Below, piece by piece: positions 8,089 to 17,067 of a stretch of 64,000 nucleotides of DNA. Below the pieces are notes generated by a model. The model was not told the origin of the DNA. It saw only the letters and a list, made by a program, of their open reading frames with translations, and ran no database searches. The DNA comes from Saccharothrix luteola (lineage in GTDB: Bacteria; Actinomycetota; Actinomycetes; Mycobacteriales; Pseudonocardiaceae). The stretch's first letter is position 1. Every line of letters begins with the position of its first letter. The position numbers and the translations under genes are program-made. The stretch lies in assembly GCF_020859565.1 (NCBI RefSeq), contig NZ_JAJHUO010000022.1, forward strand, positions 83,886 to 147,885, given 5' to 3'.

Positions 8089-9513
8089 TCAGGCGGCGGC
8101 GCCGAACCACGTGGGCAGGTGGCCGACCAGGTCGTCCTGGTCTTCGCCGACCCACGCGACGTGCCCGTCCGGGCGCAGCAGCACGGCGGGCGCGTCGAGT
8201 TCCTCGCTGACGTCCACGACGTGGTCGACGCGGTCCGCCCAGCCCGCGGCGGAGAGCCGGCCGGTCTGGTCGAGCAGCAGGCCGCGGCCTCCGTGCATCA
8301 GCCCGTAGAGGCGCCCGTGCTTGAGCTGCACGTCGCGCAGACGTCGGCCGAGCAGTTCGTGCCCCTCGCCGAAGTCGTAGCGGATCGCGGTCGCGGTGAT
8401 CTTCTCGGTCAGGTGGCGGTTCACCTCGTCGAAGTCCATCAGCTCCGACAGCAGCCGGCGCACCGCCTGCGCACCCGGTTCGAGGGACATCAGCTGCATC
8501 TGCGCGCGCGTGTTGTCCAGCACGGCGGCGGCCACCGGGTGCCGTTCGGAGTGGTAGCTGTCCAGCAGCCCCTCCGGCGCCCAGCCGTCGACCTCGGCGG
8601 CCAGCTTCCAGCCCAGGTTGAACGCGTCCTGGACGCCGAGGTTGAGCCCCTGCCCGCCGACCGGCGGGTGGACGTGCGCGGCGTCGCCGGCCAGCAGGAC
8701 CCGGCCGGTGCGGTAGCGCTCGGCCTGCCGGGTGGCGTCGCCGAAGCGGGAGAGCCAGCGCGGCGAGTGCACGCCGAAGTCGGTGCCCGCGACCGCCAGC
8801 AGCTGCCGCTTGAACTCCTCCAGGGTCGGCGGCACGGTGCGGTCCTCGGCCACCCCTTCGGCGGGCACGATGACGCGGTGCGCCCCGTCCCCGAGGGGCA
8901 TGAGGCCGAACCGGGTCTGCGTCTTGCGGACTTCGGCCACCACGGCGGCCACCGTCTCCGGCGGCGCCGTCACCTCCATCTCGCCCAGCAGCGTCTCGGT
9001 CCTGCTCGGCTCGCCGGGGAAGTCCACGCCGAGCAGCTTGCGCACCGTGCTGCGACCGCCGTCGCAGCCGACGAGGTAGCGGGCGCGCAGCCGGGCGCCG
9101 TCGGCCAGCCCGACGGTCACGCCGTCGTCGTCCTGGCTCAGCCCGACCAGTTCGCTGCCGCGTCGGATCTCGGCGCCCAGTTCGGTGGCGCGCTCGGCGA
9201 GCAGGCGGTCGGTGGTGGGCTGCGGGATGCCGAGGACGTACGGGTGTGCGGTGTCGAGCCCCTGCGGCGGCGGCTTGGGGATGCCGGCGAAGAACCCGCC
9301 GACCGGGTGCCGCTGCCCGAGGGCGAGGAACCGCTCCAGCAGCCCGCGCTGGTCCATCACCTCGACGCTGCGGGCGTGCAGGCCGAGCGCCCGGACGACG
9401 GTCGTCGGCTCGGTCGCCTTGTCCAGCACGAGCACGTGCACGTCGTGCAGCCGCAGTTCGCCGGCCAGCATCAGGCCGGTCGGTCCGCCGCCGACGACGA
9501 TCACGTCGATCAT
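8089..9513 (-). CDS. FAD-dependent aromatic-type monooxygenase (PheA/TfdB family)
   Basis: A 474-residue group A flavoprotein, probably hydroxylating an aromatic or polyketide-like substrate with NAD(P)H and oxygen. Dinucleotide motif VVGGGPTGLMLAGEL is at the N-terminus, YLVGCDGGRSTVRK (the DG motif) near residue 155, and GRVLLAGDAAHVHPPVGGQGLNLGVQDAFNLGWKLA (the GD motif) near 270. A thioredoxin-like C-terminal domain ends in APAVLLRPDGHVAWVGED, as in rifampicin- and anthracycline-modifying relatives. The ATG at 9513 has GGGGG upstream; the frame is open further upstream without homology. It is divergent from a MarR gene that probably controls it. Confidence 0.87.
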   Translation of the reverse strand: MIDVIVVGGGPTGLMLAGELRLHDVHVLVLDKATEPTTVVRALGLHARSVEVMDQRGLLERFLALGQRHPVGGFFAGIPKPPPQGLDTAHPYVLGIPQPTTDRLLAERATELGAEIRRGSELVGLSQDDDGVTVGLADGARLRARYLVGCDGGRSTVRKLLGVDFPGEPSRTETLLGEMEVTAPPETVAAVVAEVRKTQTRFGLMPLGDGAHRVIVPAEGVAEDRTVPPTLEEFKRQLLAVAGTDFGVHSPRWLSRFGDATRQAERYRTGRVLLAGDAAHVHPPVGGQGLNLGVQDAFNLGWKLAAEVDGWAPEGLLDSYHSERHPVAAAVLDNTRAQMQLMSLEPGAQAVRRLLSELMDFDEVNRHLTEKITATAIRYDFGEGHELLGRRLRDVQLKHGRLYGLMHGGRGLLLDQTGRLSAAGWADRVDHVVDVSEELDAPAVLLRPDGHVAWVGEDQDDLVGHLPTWFGAAA

Positions 9514-9622
9514 GAAACCCCCTGGTTGACCACGAGTCGCATTTCGGTCGATTCCGCTTTTCCGCCGAACCCCCGCGTTTTCGCAGGTCCCGGCGTCGAG
9601 TGGAGAGTGTGCGGCACGACCC

Positions 9623-9738
9623 GGGTCTTGCCGCAAGACCCCCGGTGCGCTATAAGTTGGCAATGGCGAGGAGTGGTTTTCCTCCTTGCCATTGCCTCGC
9701 GCGGGCCTGCGGCCATTCATTGTTGGCAGGGCCAACAA
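9623..9738 (+). promoter_or_regulatory. Promoter and operator cluster between the FAD monooxygenase and marR genes
   Basis: A plausible sigma70 promoter reads towards marR: TTGCCG at 9628-9633, 17 bases, TATAAG at 9651-9656. It is overlapped by a dyad GGGTCTTG-CCG-CAAGACCC (9623-9641). A near-perfect hairpin, GGCAATGGCGAGGAG against CTCCTTGCCATTGCC, occupies 9659-9696. A third dyad, TTGTTGGC-AGG-GCCAACAA (9720-9738), lies 20 bases before the MarR start. The first and third have the compact 19-base form of MarR operators. Confidence 0.6.
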
Positions 9739-9757
9739 GTCGGTAGGATGCGGTCGC

Positions 9758-10198
9758 ATGGAGACCTCAGGCGCGCCCCGGCGGCTGCGCGGCGCGACGA
9801 GTTGGCTGCTCGGCCAGGCCACGACGCACGCGGCGCGGCTCGTGTCGGAGGCGTTGGGCGCGGTCGGCGCGCGGCGCTACCACTACTCGCTGCTGGCCGC
9901 GTTGGACGAGTTCGGCCCGGCCAGCCAGGCGGAGCTCGGGCGGCGGGGCGGGCTGGACCGCAGCGACGTGGTGGCCACCGTGAACGAGTTGGCCGAGAAG
10001 GGCGCCGTGGAGCGCCACCCGGACCCGGACGACAAGCGGCGCAACATCGTGACCATCACCCCGTCGGGGGTGGCACACCTGCGTCACCTGGACCGCGTGG
10101 TGGGGCAGGCTCAGGAGACGCTGCTGGCGCCGTTGTCCGCGGCCGAGCGCGAGGAGTTGGTCCGCGTGCTGAACGTGGTCCTGGAGCACCAGGGATGA
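9758..10198 (+). CDS. MarR family transcriptional regulator
   Basis: A 146-residue winged-helix repressor. The DNA-binding core is visible as PASQAELGRRGGLDRSDVVATVNELAEKGAVERHPDPDDKRRNIVTITPSG, with the recognition helix DRSDVVATVNELAEKG and the wing DPDDKRRNIV. The ATG at 9758 lies 20 bases after a dyad and begins the family homology. It is divergent from the FAD monooxygenase gene and coupled by ATGA to a quinone-reductase-like gene, the usual layout for a MarR regulator of redox or detoxification enzymes. Autoregulation through the dyads at 9623-9738 is likely. Confidence 0.87.
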   Translation: METSGAPRRLRGATSWLLGQATTHAARLVSEALGAVGARRYHYSLLAALDEFGPASQAELGRRGGLDRSDVVATVNELAEKGAVERHPDPDDKRRNIVTITPSGVAHLRHLDRVVGQAQETLLAPLSAAEREELVRVLNVVLEHQG

Positions 10199-11169
10199 CC
10201 GGGTCGATGCGCGCGGTCGTGCTGAGCGGGCCCGGTCCGGTGGAGAACCTGGCCGTGGCGGAGCTGCCGGTGCCGCAGCCGCCGCCGGGGTGGGTGCGGG
10301 TGAAGGTGGGCGCGTTCGGCCTGAACCGGTCGGAGCTGCACACCCGGTTGGGCCTGGCGGAGGGCGTGACGTTCCCGCGCGTGCCGGGCATCGAGGCGGT
10401 GGGCGTGGTGGACAGCGACTGCGACCTGCCGACCGGGCAACGGGTGGCGGCGATGATGGGCGGCATGGGCCGGGTGTTCGACGGCGGGTACGCCGAGTAC
10501 ACCGTCGTGCCGCGCGAGCTGCTGATCCCGTTCGCCTCGGACCTGCCATGGGAGGTGCTGGGCGCGGTGCCGGAGACGTTGCAGACCGCGTACGGCTCGC
10601 TGACCACGGGCCTGGACCTGCGGGCCGGCCAGTCGCTGCTGATCCGCGGCGGCACGTCGGCGCTCGGCTTCGCCACCACCGCGCTGGCCAACGACATCGG
10701 CGCGACGGTGCTGGCCACGACCCGCCGCGCGGACCGGCTCGACGTGCTGCGCGAGCACGGCGTGGCGCACCCGCTGGTGGACGACGGCGCGGTGGCCGGC
10801 CGCGTGCGCGAGCTGTTCCCCGACGGGGTGGACGCGGCGTTGGAGCTGGTCGGCACGCCGACGTTGCCGGACACGCTGGCGGCGACGAGGGTGCACGGCA
10901 CGGTGTGCTTCACCGGGATGCTGTCGAACGAGTGGGTCGTGCCCGACTTCTACCCGATCGGGTACCTGCCCAAGGGCGTGCGGCTGACCGCGTACGGCGG
11001 CGAGAGCTCCGACCTGCCCGCGGAGGTGCTGCAACGGTTCCTCGACCAGGTCGCGGGCGGTGAGGTGTCGCTCGGCCCGACCACGGTCTACCGGTTGGAG
11101 GAGATCCGGCAGGCGCACGACGACCTGGAGCACGGCCGCCGGGTCGGCAAGCTCGTCGTGCTGCCCTGA
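10195..11169 (+). CDS. Zinc-type alcohol dehydrogenase-like / quinone oxidoreductase (MDR family)
   Basis: A 324-residue NADPH-dependent reductase of the medium-chain dehydrogenase superfamily. The N-terminal GroES-like domain (MRAVVLSGPGPVENLAVAELP, FGLNRSELHTRLG, PGIEAVGVV) lacks the zinc-binding cysteines, pointing to a quinone oxidoreductase. The Rossmann domain carries LLIRGGTSALGFATTALANDIGATVLATTRRADR. The start overlaps the stop of marR (ATGA), so the gene is co-expressed with the regulator, fitting a role in reducing an electrophile or quinone sensed by MarR. Confidence 0.86.
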   Translation: MTGSMRAVVLSGPGPVENLAVAELPVPQPPPGWVRVKVGAFGLNRSELHTRLGLAEGVTFPRVPGIEAVGVVDSDCDLPTGQRVAAMMGGMGRVFDGGYAEYTVVPRELLIPFASDLPWEVLGAVPETLQTAYGSLTTGLDLRAGQSLLIRGGTSALGFATTALANDIGATVLATTRRADRLDVLREHGVAHPLVDDGAVAGRVRELFPDGVDAALELVGTPTLPDTLAATRVHGTVCFTGMLSNEWVVPDFYPIGYLPKGVRLTAYGGESSDLPAEVLQRFLDQVAGGEVSLGPTTVYRLEEIRQAHDDLEHGRRVGKLVVLP

Positions 11170-11199
11170 CGATTCGTCCCGAGAATGTCCCCCGCGTCG

Positions 11200-11226
11200 T
11201 GTCGATGTGGTGCTCCGCCGTTCGTG
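11200..11226 (+). promoter_or_regulatory. Candidate ECF42-dependent promoter upstream of the DGPF gene
   Basis: TGTCGA at 11200-11205 is followed after 17 bases by CGTG at 11223-11226, 39 bases before the DGPF start. From memory of work on ECF42 sigma factors in Streptomyces, their promoters have TGTCGA at -35 and a CGA/TC-type -10, so this is the expected autoregulatory promoter. The match at -10 is partial. Confidence 0.6.
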
Positions 11227-11264
11227 TAGGGGGTGCGGAGACACCCCGACCTGAGGAGCACGAG

Positions 11265-11621
11265 ATGACCCAGTACCTGATCAGCGTGATCGAGCCGGCC
11301 GGCTACGACATCCCCGAGCCCGAGGCCCTGGAGCGGATCATGAAGGACGTCCAGGCGGTGGACGCCGACATGCGGCAGGCCGGTGTGTGGGTGTTCGCGG
11401 GCGGCCTGCACGCCCCGGAGACGGCGACCACGCTGCGGCCGGACGCGAACGGCGAGCTGGTCGTGACCGACGGGCCGTTCACCGAGAGCAAGGAGCACAT
11501 CGGCGGGTTCAACATCATCGACGTCCCGGACCTGGACGCGGCGCTGGAGTGGGGTCGGCGGATGAGCGTGGCGTGCACGCTGCCGGTCGAGGTGCGGCCG
11601 TTCCAGGACTTCGTCGGCTGA
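11265..11621 (+). CDS. DGPF-domain (YCII-related) protein, partner of an ECF42 sigma factor
   Basis: A 118-residue protein of the YCII/DGPF family. The name-giving motif is present: LVVTDGPFTESKEHIGGFNIIDV at about residues 64-86. The protein is complete, with an N-terminal strand MTQYLISVIEP and a C-terminal VEVRPFQDF. ATG at 11265 has GAGGAG upstream. One base separates its stop from the GTG of the sigma factor. DGPF genes are the conserved neighbours and main targets of ECF42 sigma factors; their biochemical function is not established. Confidence 0.9.
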   Translation: MTQYLISVIEPAGYDIPEPEALERIMKDVQAVDADMRQAGVWVFAGGLHAPETATTLRPDANGELVVTDGPFTESKEHIGGFNIIDVPDLDAALEWGRRMSVACTLPVEVRPFQDFVG

Positions 11622-11622
11622 C

Positions 11623-12873
11623 GTGACGGCGGTCGAACGGGTCTTCCGGGCGGAGTACGGCCGGTCGGTGGCGGTCCTGGTCCGCGTCTTCGGTGACATC
11701 GACGTCGCCGAGGAGGCGGTCCAGGACGCGTTCGCCGAGGCCGTGCGGCGGTGGCCGGAGACCGGTGTGCCGCCGAGCCCGGCGGGCTGGATCATCACCA
11801 CCGCCCGCAACCGGGCGATCGACCGGCTGCGCCGGGAGTCCACCCGGGACTCCCGGCAGGCCCAGGCCGCGTTGCTGCACGCCCGGGACGAGCGCGTGGA
11901 GGTGGACGCGGTGGGTGACGACCGGCTGCGGTTGATCTTCACGTGCTGTCACCCGGCGTTGAACCAGGCGGCCCGGGTGGCGTTGACGTTGCGGCTGCTC
12001 GGCGGGCTGTCCACGGCGGAGATCGCGCGGGCGTTCCTGGTGCCGGAGGCGACGATGGCGCAGCGGCTGGTGCGCGCGAAGGCGAAGATCCGGGACGCGC
12101 GGATCCCGTACCGGGTGCCGGGCGAGGCGGAGCTGCCCGACCGGCTGCGTGCCGTGCTGGCGGTGGTGTACCTGGTGTTCAACGAGGGGTACTCGGCCAC
12201 TTCGGGCGGCGAGCTGGTGCGCGGGGACCTGTGCGCGGAGGCGGTGCGGCTCGGGCGGGTGCTGGCGGAATTGATGCCCGACGAGCCGGAGGTCGTCGGG
12301 CTGCTGGCGTTGATGCTGCTGGTGCACGGTCGGAGCCCGGCGCGCACCGGCCCGGACGGCGGCCTGGTGCGGTTGGCCGACCAGGACCGCTCGCGCTGGG
12401 ACCGGGCGATGGTGGCCGAGGGGCGGGAGCTGGTGCGGCGGTGCCTGCGCCGCAACCGGCCCGGCCCCTACCAGGTGCAGGCGGCGATCAACGCGGTGCA
12501 CAGCGACCCGCCGCCGACGGACTGGCGGCAGGTCGTGCTGCTCTACGACCACCTGCTGGCGTTGACGCCGAGCCCCGTGGTGGCGTTGAACCGGGCCGTC
12601 GCGGTGGCCGAGGTCGACGGGCCGGCGGCGGCGTTGGCGCTGGTCGACGGCCTGGCGACGACGGGTGGCGCGACGGGTCGCCCGTCGATGGCGGGGTACC
12701 ACCTGTTCCACGCCGTGCGCGCCGACCTGCTGCGCCGCCTCGGCCGGGATCCGGAGGCGGCGCGGGCGTACCGGCGGGCGTTGGAGCTGGCGGGCAACGA
12801 CGCCGAGCGCGATTTGCTGCGCCGTCGGCTCAGCGCAGTCGCCGGATCAGCTCCGCCACCTCCCGCGGGGTGA
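11623..12873 (+). CDS. ECF42 group RNA polymerase sigma factor with C-terminal TPR-like extension
   Basis: A 416-residue sigma factor. Region 2 is at about residues 6-70 (VFRAEYGRSVAVLVRVFGDIDVAEEAVQDAFAEAVRRWP, then PSPAGWIITTARNRAIDRLRRE). Region 4 is at about 105-160 (LALTLRLLGGLSTAEIARAFLVPEATMAQRLVRAKAKI). It is followed by a 250-residue helical extension (YLVFNEGYSATSGG, AVALNRAVAVAEVDGPAAAL, GYHLFHAVRADLLRRLGRDPEAARAYRRALELAGN) typical of ECF42. No anti-sigma gene is adjacent; the extension is thought to control activity. Its last 44 bases overlap the convergent threonine aldolase gene. The terminal APPPPAG tail may be non-conserved read-through. Confidence 0.9.
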   Translation: MTAVERVFRAEYGRSVAVLVRVFGDIDVAEEAVQDAFAEAVRRWPETGVPPSPAGWIITTARNRAIDRLRRESTRDSRQAQAALLHARDERVEVDAVGDDRLRLIFTCCHPALNQAARVALTLRLLGGLSTAEIARAFLVPEATMAQRLVRAKAKIRDARIPYRVPGEAELPDRLRAVLAVVYLVFNEGYSATSGGELVRGDLCAEAVRLGRVLAELMPDEPEVVGLLALMLLVHGRSPARTGPDGGLVRLADQDRSRWDRAMVAEGRELVRRCLRRNRPGPYQVQAAINAVHSDPPPTDWRQVVLLYDHLLALTPSPVVALNRAVAVAEVDGPAAALALVDGLATTGGATGRPSMAGYHLFHAVRADLLRRLGRDPEAARAYRRALELAGNDAERDLLRRRLSAVAGSAPPPPAG

Positions 12874-13873
12874 AGTCGAGCGACACGACGCCGACGGTCA
12901 GCTCGATGCTGCACCGCGTCGGGTCGGGCGAGGACCTGGGCCGCCGCGGCAGCTCGACGCCGGTCTCGGCGAGGATCCGCTCGGCCGCGGCGGCGACGGC
13001 GTCCTTCGGCGCGGGGAGGTGGACGTGGAACATCGGCGTCTGCGGCACCAGCGGGCGGGTGGTCGCGTACCCGTCGGCGTTGATCGCGGCGGCGACGGCC
13101 ACCGCGTGGTCGCGGAACTCGGCCATCCTGGGCAGCACCTCGTCCAGGCCCATCAGGGCGGTCACGGCGGCCGGCCACGAGTCCGGTGTCGCGCCGCCGA
13201 GCCTGCGCCGCCACACCGACGCGGCGTCGACGGTCTCCCGGTCGCCCGCCAGCACCGCGCCGCGCACGCCTTCGAGGCCCTTGTAGAGGGACACGTAGAC
13301 GGTGTCGAACAGGTCGGCGATCTCGGCGAACGGCCGGTCGTAGTAGGTCTGCGCCTCCCACAGCCGGGCGCCGTCCATGTGCGCCGCGGCGCCGCGGTCA
13401 CGTGCCCACTTCGTCTGCGCGACCAGGTCGTCCCAGGTGGGCAGGAGGCCGCCGAGGTCGCGTTGGGGCAGTTCGAGGAGCAGGGCGGCGAGCGGTTCGC
13501 GGACCTCGGCGAGGTCGTCCAGGGTGATCAGGCCCTCGCGGTCGCCGACGGCTTTGTGGCGCAGGCCGTGCACCGCGCTGTGAGCCTGTTCCTCCCAGAC
13601 CGCGAGGTGGCTCTGGGGGTGGGCGGCGAACGTGCGGCGGCCGGTGCGTTCGAAGTGCACGCGCAGCGCGGTCTGCTGCGCCATGGTGCCGGTGGGGAAG
13701 AACAGGGCGGCGGGTTTGCCGAGCAGGTCGGCGATCCGCTGTTCCAACCGCGTGGTCGGCTCGTCCGGGGTGAGGCCGGGTTCGACGCGGTCGAGCATGC
13801 GGCGCAGCACCGCGTGCGGGTCCCGGCGGAGCCGGGAGTGCTGGACCAGGGAACGCCGGATCTCGGAGGTCAT
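12830..13873 (-). CDS. Threonine aldolase family PLP enzyme (beta-eliminating lyase)
   Basis: A 347-residue PLP-dependent fold-type I enzyme related to low-specificity L-threonine aldolase, which cleaves threonine-like beta-hydroxy amino acids to glycine and an aldehyde. FFPTGTMAQQTALR is the cofactor phosphate loop and AAHMDGARLWEAQ supplies the PLP-nitrogen aspartate (Asp167). The Schiff-base lysine is Lys198 in TVYVSLYKGLEGVRGAVLAG. The C-terminal domain ends in SLDFTPREVAELIRRLR. It is convergent with, and overlaps by 44 bases, the ECF42 gene. Assignment to the family is firm; the natural substrate is not known. Confidence 0.85.
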   Translation of the reverse strand: MTSEIRRSLVQHSRLRRDPHAVLRRMLDRVEPGLTPDEPTTRLEQRIADLLGKPAALFFPTGTMAQQTALRVHFERTGRRTFAAHPQSHLAVWEEQAHSAVHGLRHKAVGDREGLITLDDLAEVREPLAALLLELPQRDLGGLLPTWDDLVAQTKWARDRGAAAHMDGARLWEAQTYYDRPFAEIADLFDTVYVSLYKGLEGVRGAVLAGDRETVDAASVWRRRLGGATPDSWPAAVTALMGLDEVLPRMAEFRDHAVAVAAAINADGYATTRPLVPQTPMFHVHLPAPKDAVAAAAERILAETGVELPRRPRSSPDPTRCSIELTVGVVSLDFTPREVAELIRRLR

Positions 13874-13969
13874 GGCGGGAGTCTGGGCGTTGTCGCCTCA
13901 TATGTGCAACAACGTTCCCGGTCATCCGACTGATTCGGGCGTCGGCGCGCCGCGCCTAGCGTCGCCGGC

Positions 13970-14507
13970 ATGGAGCTGACTCGACCTGATGCCGAACTCG
14001 TGCTCGTCCACCGCGGCCGCGTGCCGTTCGAGCCCCGGCCGGACGGTTTGCTGGACGCGCGGTGGCTGGAGCAGGTGGACGGTGGCGGTGTGGTGACCTA
14101 TTCGCAGTGGTCGGACGCGGTGGAGGCGGGCGACGCGGTCGCCTACCGGCGCTATCGGTCCGGTCGTGAGGCCGCGGACGACCGGACGGTCGGGTGCGTG
14201 GTGCTGGTGTCGGTGGAGTTCGACCGGCCCCGGGTCGCCGAGGAGTGGGTCGACCTGGTGTTCACGGCGTTGGCCGCCGAGGAGGACCTGCACCCGGGCG
14301 GGATCTCGGCGCACTTCCACGTGAGCCTGGACGGGCTGCGGGTGCTGAACTACGCGGAGTGGACCTCGGCGCGGGCGCACGAGGAGGCGATGGCCCGCGG
14401 CAACGGGTCGGTCGGTGTGTCGGAGCCGTGGCGACGGGTGCACTCGTTCGCCGGCCTGAAGCACAGCGACGTCCGGCGCTACCGGGTCGTCGGCGATACT
14501 GGCGGCC

Positions 14508-14524
<17 letters not shown>
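13970..14524 (+). CDS. Antibiotic biosynthesis monooxygenase (ABM) domain protein
   Basis: A 184-residue protein with a ferredoxin-like ABM fold. The second half carries the recognisable domain: CVVLVSVEFDRPRVAEEWVDLVFTALAAEEDLHPGGISAHFHVSLDGLRVLNYAEWTSARAHEEAM. The first half (ELVLVHRGRVPF, VTYSQWSDAVEAGDAVAYRRYR) looks like a second, weaker copy, so the protein may be a two-domain ABM, as seen in actinomycete polyketide loci. Such domains oxidise aromatic substrates without cofactors or act in quinone turnover. It overlaps the next gene by 17 bases. Confidence 0.75.
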
Positions 14525-15083
<559 letters not shown>

Positions 15084-15145
15084 TCCCCGCGCCCGCCGCC
15101 GGAAATCATGCCGTCGTCGGAGGAGACTGTGGCACCGTCTGCGCC

Positions 15146-15649
15146 GTGACCGAGTACCTGTTCTTCTGGGGGCACGAGGCGCGGCCGGGCGCGCCGGTCG
15201 GCAAGCAGTGCCTGAGCCAGTGGTGGGAGGCGCCGTTCACGGTCGACGGGCACTCCTACCGGACCGCCGAGCACTTCATGATGCGCGGCAAGGCGCTGCT
15301 GTTCGGCGACGAGGACACCGCCGACCGGGTGCTCGCGGCGCGCACTCCCGGCGAGGCGAAGGCGCTGGGCCGCCGGGTGCGCGGGTTCGCCGAGGACCGG
15401 TGGGTGGCGCACCGGCTCGACATCGTGGTGCGGGGCAACCTGGCGAAGTTCGGCGCGCACGACGACCTGCGCGAGTTCCTGCTGGCCACCGGCGACCGGG
15501 TGCTGGTGGAGGCGAGCCCGCTGGACCGGGTGTGGGGCATCGGCCTGGCCGCCGACGACGAGCGGGCGGCCGACCCCGCGTCCTGGCTGGGGCTGAACCT
15601 GCTCGGCGAGGCCCTCATGGAGGTGCGCGCCCGGCTCCGGCAGGGGTGA
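15146..15649 (+). CDS. NADAR family protein (YbiA-like N-glycosidase)
   Basis: A 167-residue protein of the NADAR family. Motifs are YLFFWGHE near the start, QWWEAPFTVDGHSYRTAEHFMMRGKALLFGD near residues 28-58, and LVEASPLDRVWGIGLAADD near 118. Family members cleave N-glycosidic bonds; E. coli YbiA and relatives act on riboflavin-pathway intermediates or remove ADP-ribose from guanine in DNA. Which applies here is unknown. The start is GTG at 15146, where homology begins. A weak GGGTGA-TCGCG-TCACCC dyad overlaps the stop codon. Confidence 0.85.
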   Translation: MTEYLFFWGHEARPGAPVGKQCLSQWWEAPFTVDGHSYRTAEHFMMRGKALLFGDEDTADRVLAARTPGEAKALGRRVRGFAEDRWVAHRLDIVVRGNLAKFGAHDDLREFLLATGDRVLVEASPLDRVWGIGLAADDERAADPASWLGLNLLGEALMEVRARLRQG

Positions 15650-15783
15650 TCGCGTCACCCGATGAGCTCGAACCGGTGGGCGCGTGCCGACCGGTTGAGT
15701 CCGTTCGCGTCCCGATTGGTGGAATTTCGATCTACGCTGTCTGAGCGGCGAGTGGCGCCGATCACCTCGGGAAGGGGGCGGTC

Positions 15784-17067
15784 GTGCTGGTCGAGGCTCA
15801 GCGCAACCGCGGCGCCCTGCGCCGGGTGACGGGTCTTGCGCGCAGCACGCCGGGCAGGTTGAGCATGCTGGCCCTGCTGCTCGTGGTGGTGAGCCTGCTG
15901 GTCGGGGCGTTGACCGCGACGTCGGTGCAGCGCCGGTCGGACGCGCTGGAGGCGTTGGCCGACCGCAGCGAGCCGCTGGCGTTCGCCGCCCAGGAGGTCT
16001 ACCGGGCGATGGCGGACGCGGACGCCACGGCGTCGAGCGCGTTCCTGTCCGGCGGGGTGGAGTCGACCACGCTGCGCGGCCGGTACGAGGCGGACGTGGC
16101 GAAGGCCGCCGCGGCGTTGTCGGCGGCGACCAGCGAGATCACCCGCTCCCCCGAGCTCACCGAGGCGCTGTCGACGTTGTCGGGCCAGTTGCCGGTGTAC
16201 ACGGGCCTGGTCGAGACGGCCCGCGCGCACAACCGGCAGGGCAACCCGGTGGGCGCGGCGTACCTGCGCGAGGCCTCGGCGCTGATGCAGACGCGGCTGC
16301 TGCCCGCGGCGCGTGAGCTGTACGGGGTGGAGACCGGCAAGGTGGTGCGCGACCTGGAGGACGCCGGGTCGCTGCCGTGGCCGGAGCTCCTGCTGGGCGC
16401 GCTCGTGCTGGTGGTGCTGGTGCTCGTGCAGCGGTACCTGACCCGCCGGACGAACCGGGTGCTCAACCCGGGGCTGGTGGTGGCGACGGTGTTGACCGCG
16501 GTCTCGCTGCTGTGGGTGCTGGCGGCGAGCCTGCTGGTGGTCTACAACGCCTCGGCGAGCAAGAACGAGGCCACCCTGGTCGACCTGCTCGCGCGGGCCC
16601 GGATCGCGACGCTGACCGCGCGCGGCGACGAGACGTTGACGCTGGTGGCGCGCGGCAGCGGCACGACCTACGAGGCGGAGTACGTCGAGGCCGACAAGGT
16701 GCTGGACGACCTGCTGGGCCGGGTGCGGGTGATGAACGGGACGCCGCCGGTGGTCGAGGCGGTGGAGCACCACGCGCGGTGGCGGGAGGCGCACCACGAG
16801 GTCCGCCGGGCCGATGACGACGGCGACTACACGGCGGCGGTGGCGCTGGCGCTGGGTCGGGACGGGCAGGGCGCGGCCACGGCGTTCGACGCGTTGGACT
16901 CGGACCTGGTGGAGGCGATCGGCGCGGCGCGGGCGGAGCTGACCGACGCGATCGGACGGGCGCGGGCCGCGTTGGGCGGCGTGGTGCCCGCGGTGGTGGT
17001 GCTGGCGTTGTTGGCGGCGGCGGCCTCGGTGTCCGGGTTGTGGCAGCGGCTGAAGGAGTACCGATGA
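15784..17067 (+). CDS. glnX: GlnX-like membrane sensor of the PknG pathway
   Basis: A 427-residue membrane protein with four predicted transmembrane helices: about residues 27-47, 200-218, 228-252 and a C-terminal helix (GVVPAVVVLALLAAAASVSGLW). These enclose two alpha-helical extracytoplasmic domains. The topology and position directly before the glnH and pknG genes match mycobacterial GlnX, which relays amino-acid binding by GlnH to PknG. GTG at 15784 follows a GAAGGGGG ribosome site. The intergenic stretch 15650-15783 should contain the operon promoter. The stop overlaps the glnH ATG. Identification rests on topology and synteny more than on motifs. Confidence 0.82.
   Translation: MLVEAQRNRGALRRVTGLARSTPGRLSMLALLLVVVSLLVGALTATSVQRRSDALEALADRSEPLAFAAQEVYRAMADADATASSAFLSGGVESTTLRGRYEADVAKAAAALSAATSEITRSPELTEALSTLSGQLPVYTGLVETARAHNRQGNPVGAAYLREASALMQTRLLPAARELYGVETGKVVRDLEDAGSLPWPELLLGALVLVVLVLVQRYLTRRTNRVLNPGLVVATVLTAVSLLWVLAASLLVVYNASASKNEATLVDLLARARIATLTARGDETLTLVARGSGTTYEAEYVEADKVLDDLLGRVRVMNGTPPVVEAVEHHARWREAHHEVRRADDDGDYTAAVALALGRDGQGAATAFDALDSDLVEAIGAARAELTDAIGRARAALGGVVPAVVVLALLAAAASVSGLWQRLKEYR

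Noticed and set aside
9514..9822. N-terminal extension of the FAD monooxygenase frame across the promoter region
   Set aside because: The FAD-binding fold begins at ATG 9513, and the extension would run through the marR promoter and start codon.
15644..15660. GGGTGA-TCGCG-TCACCC as terminator of the NADAR gene
   Set aside because: Six-base stem overlapping the stop codon is too weak to call without RNA data; mentioned only in the gene entry.
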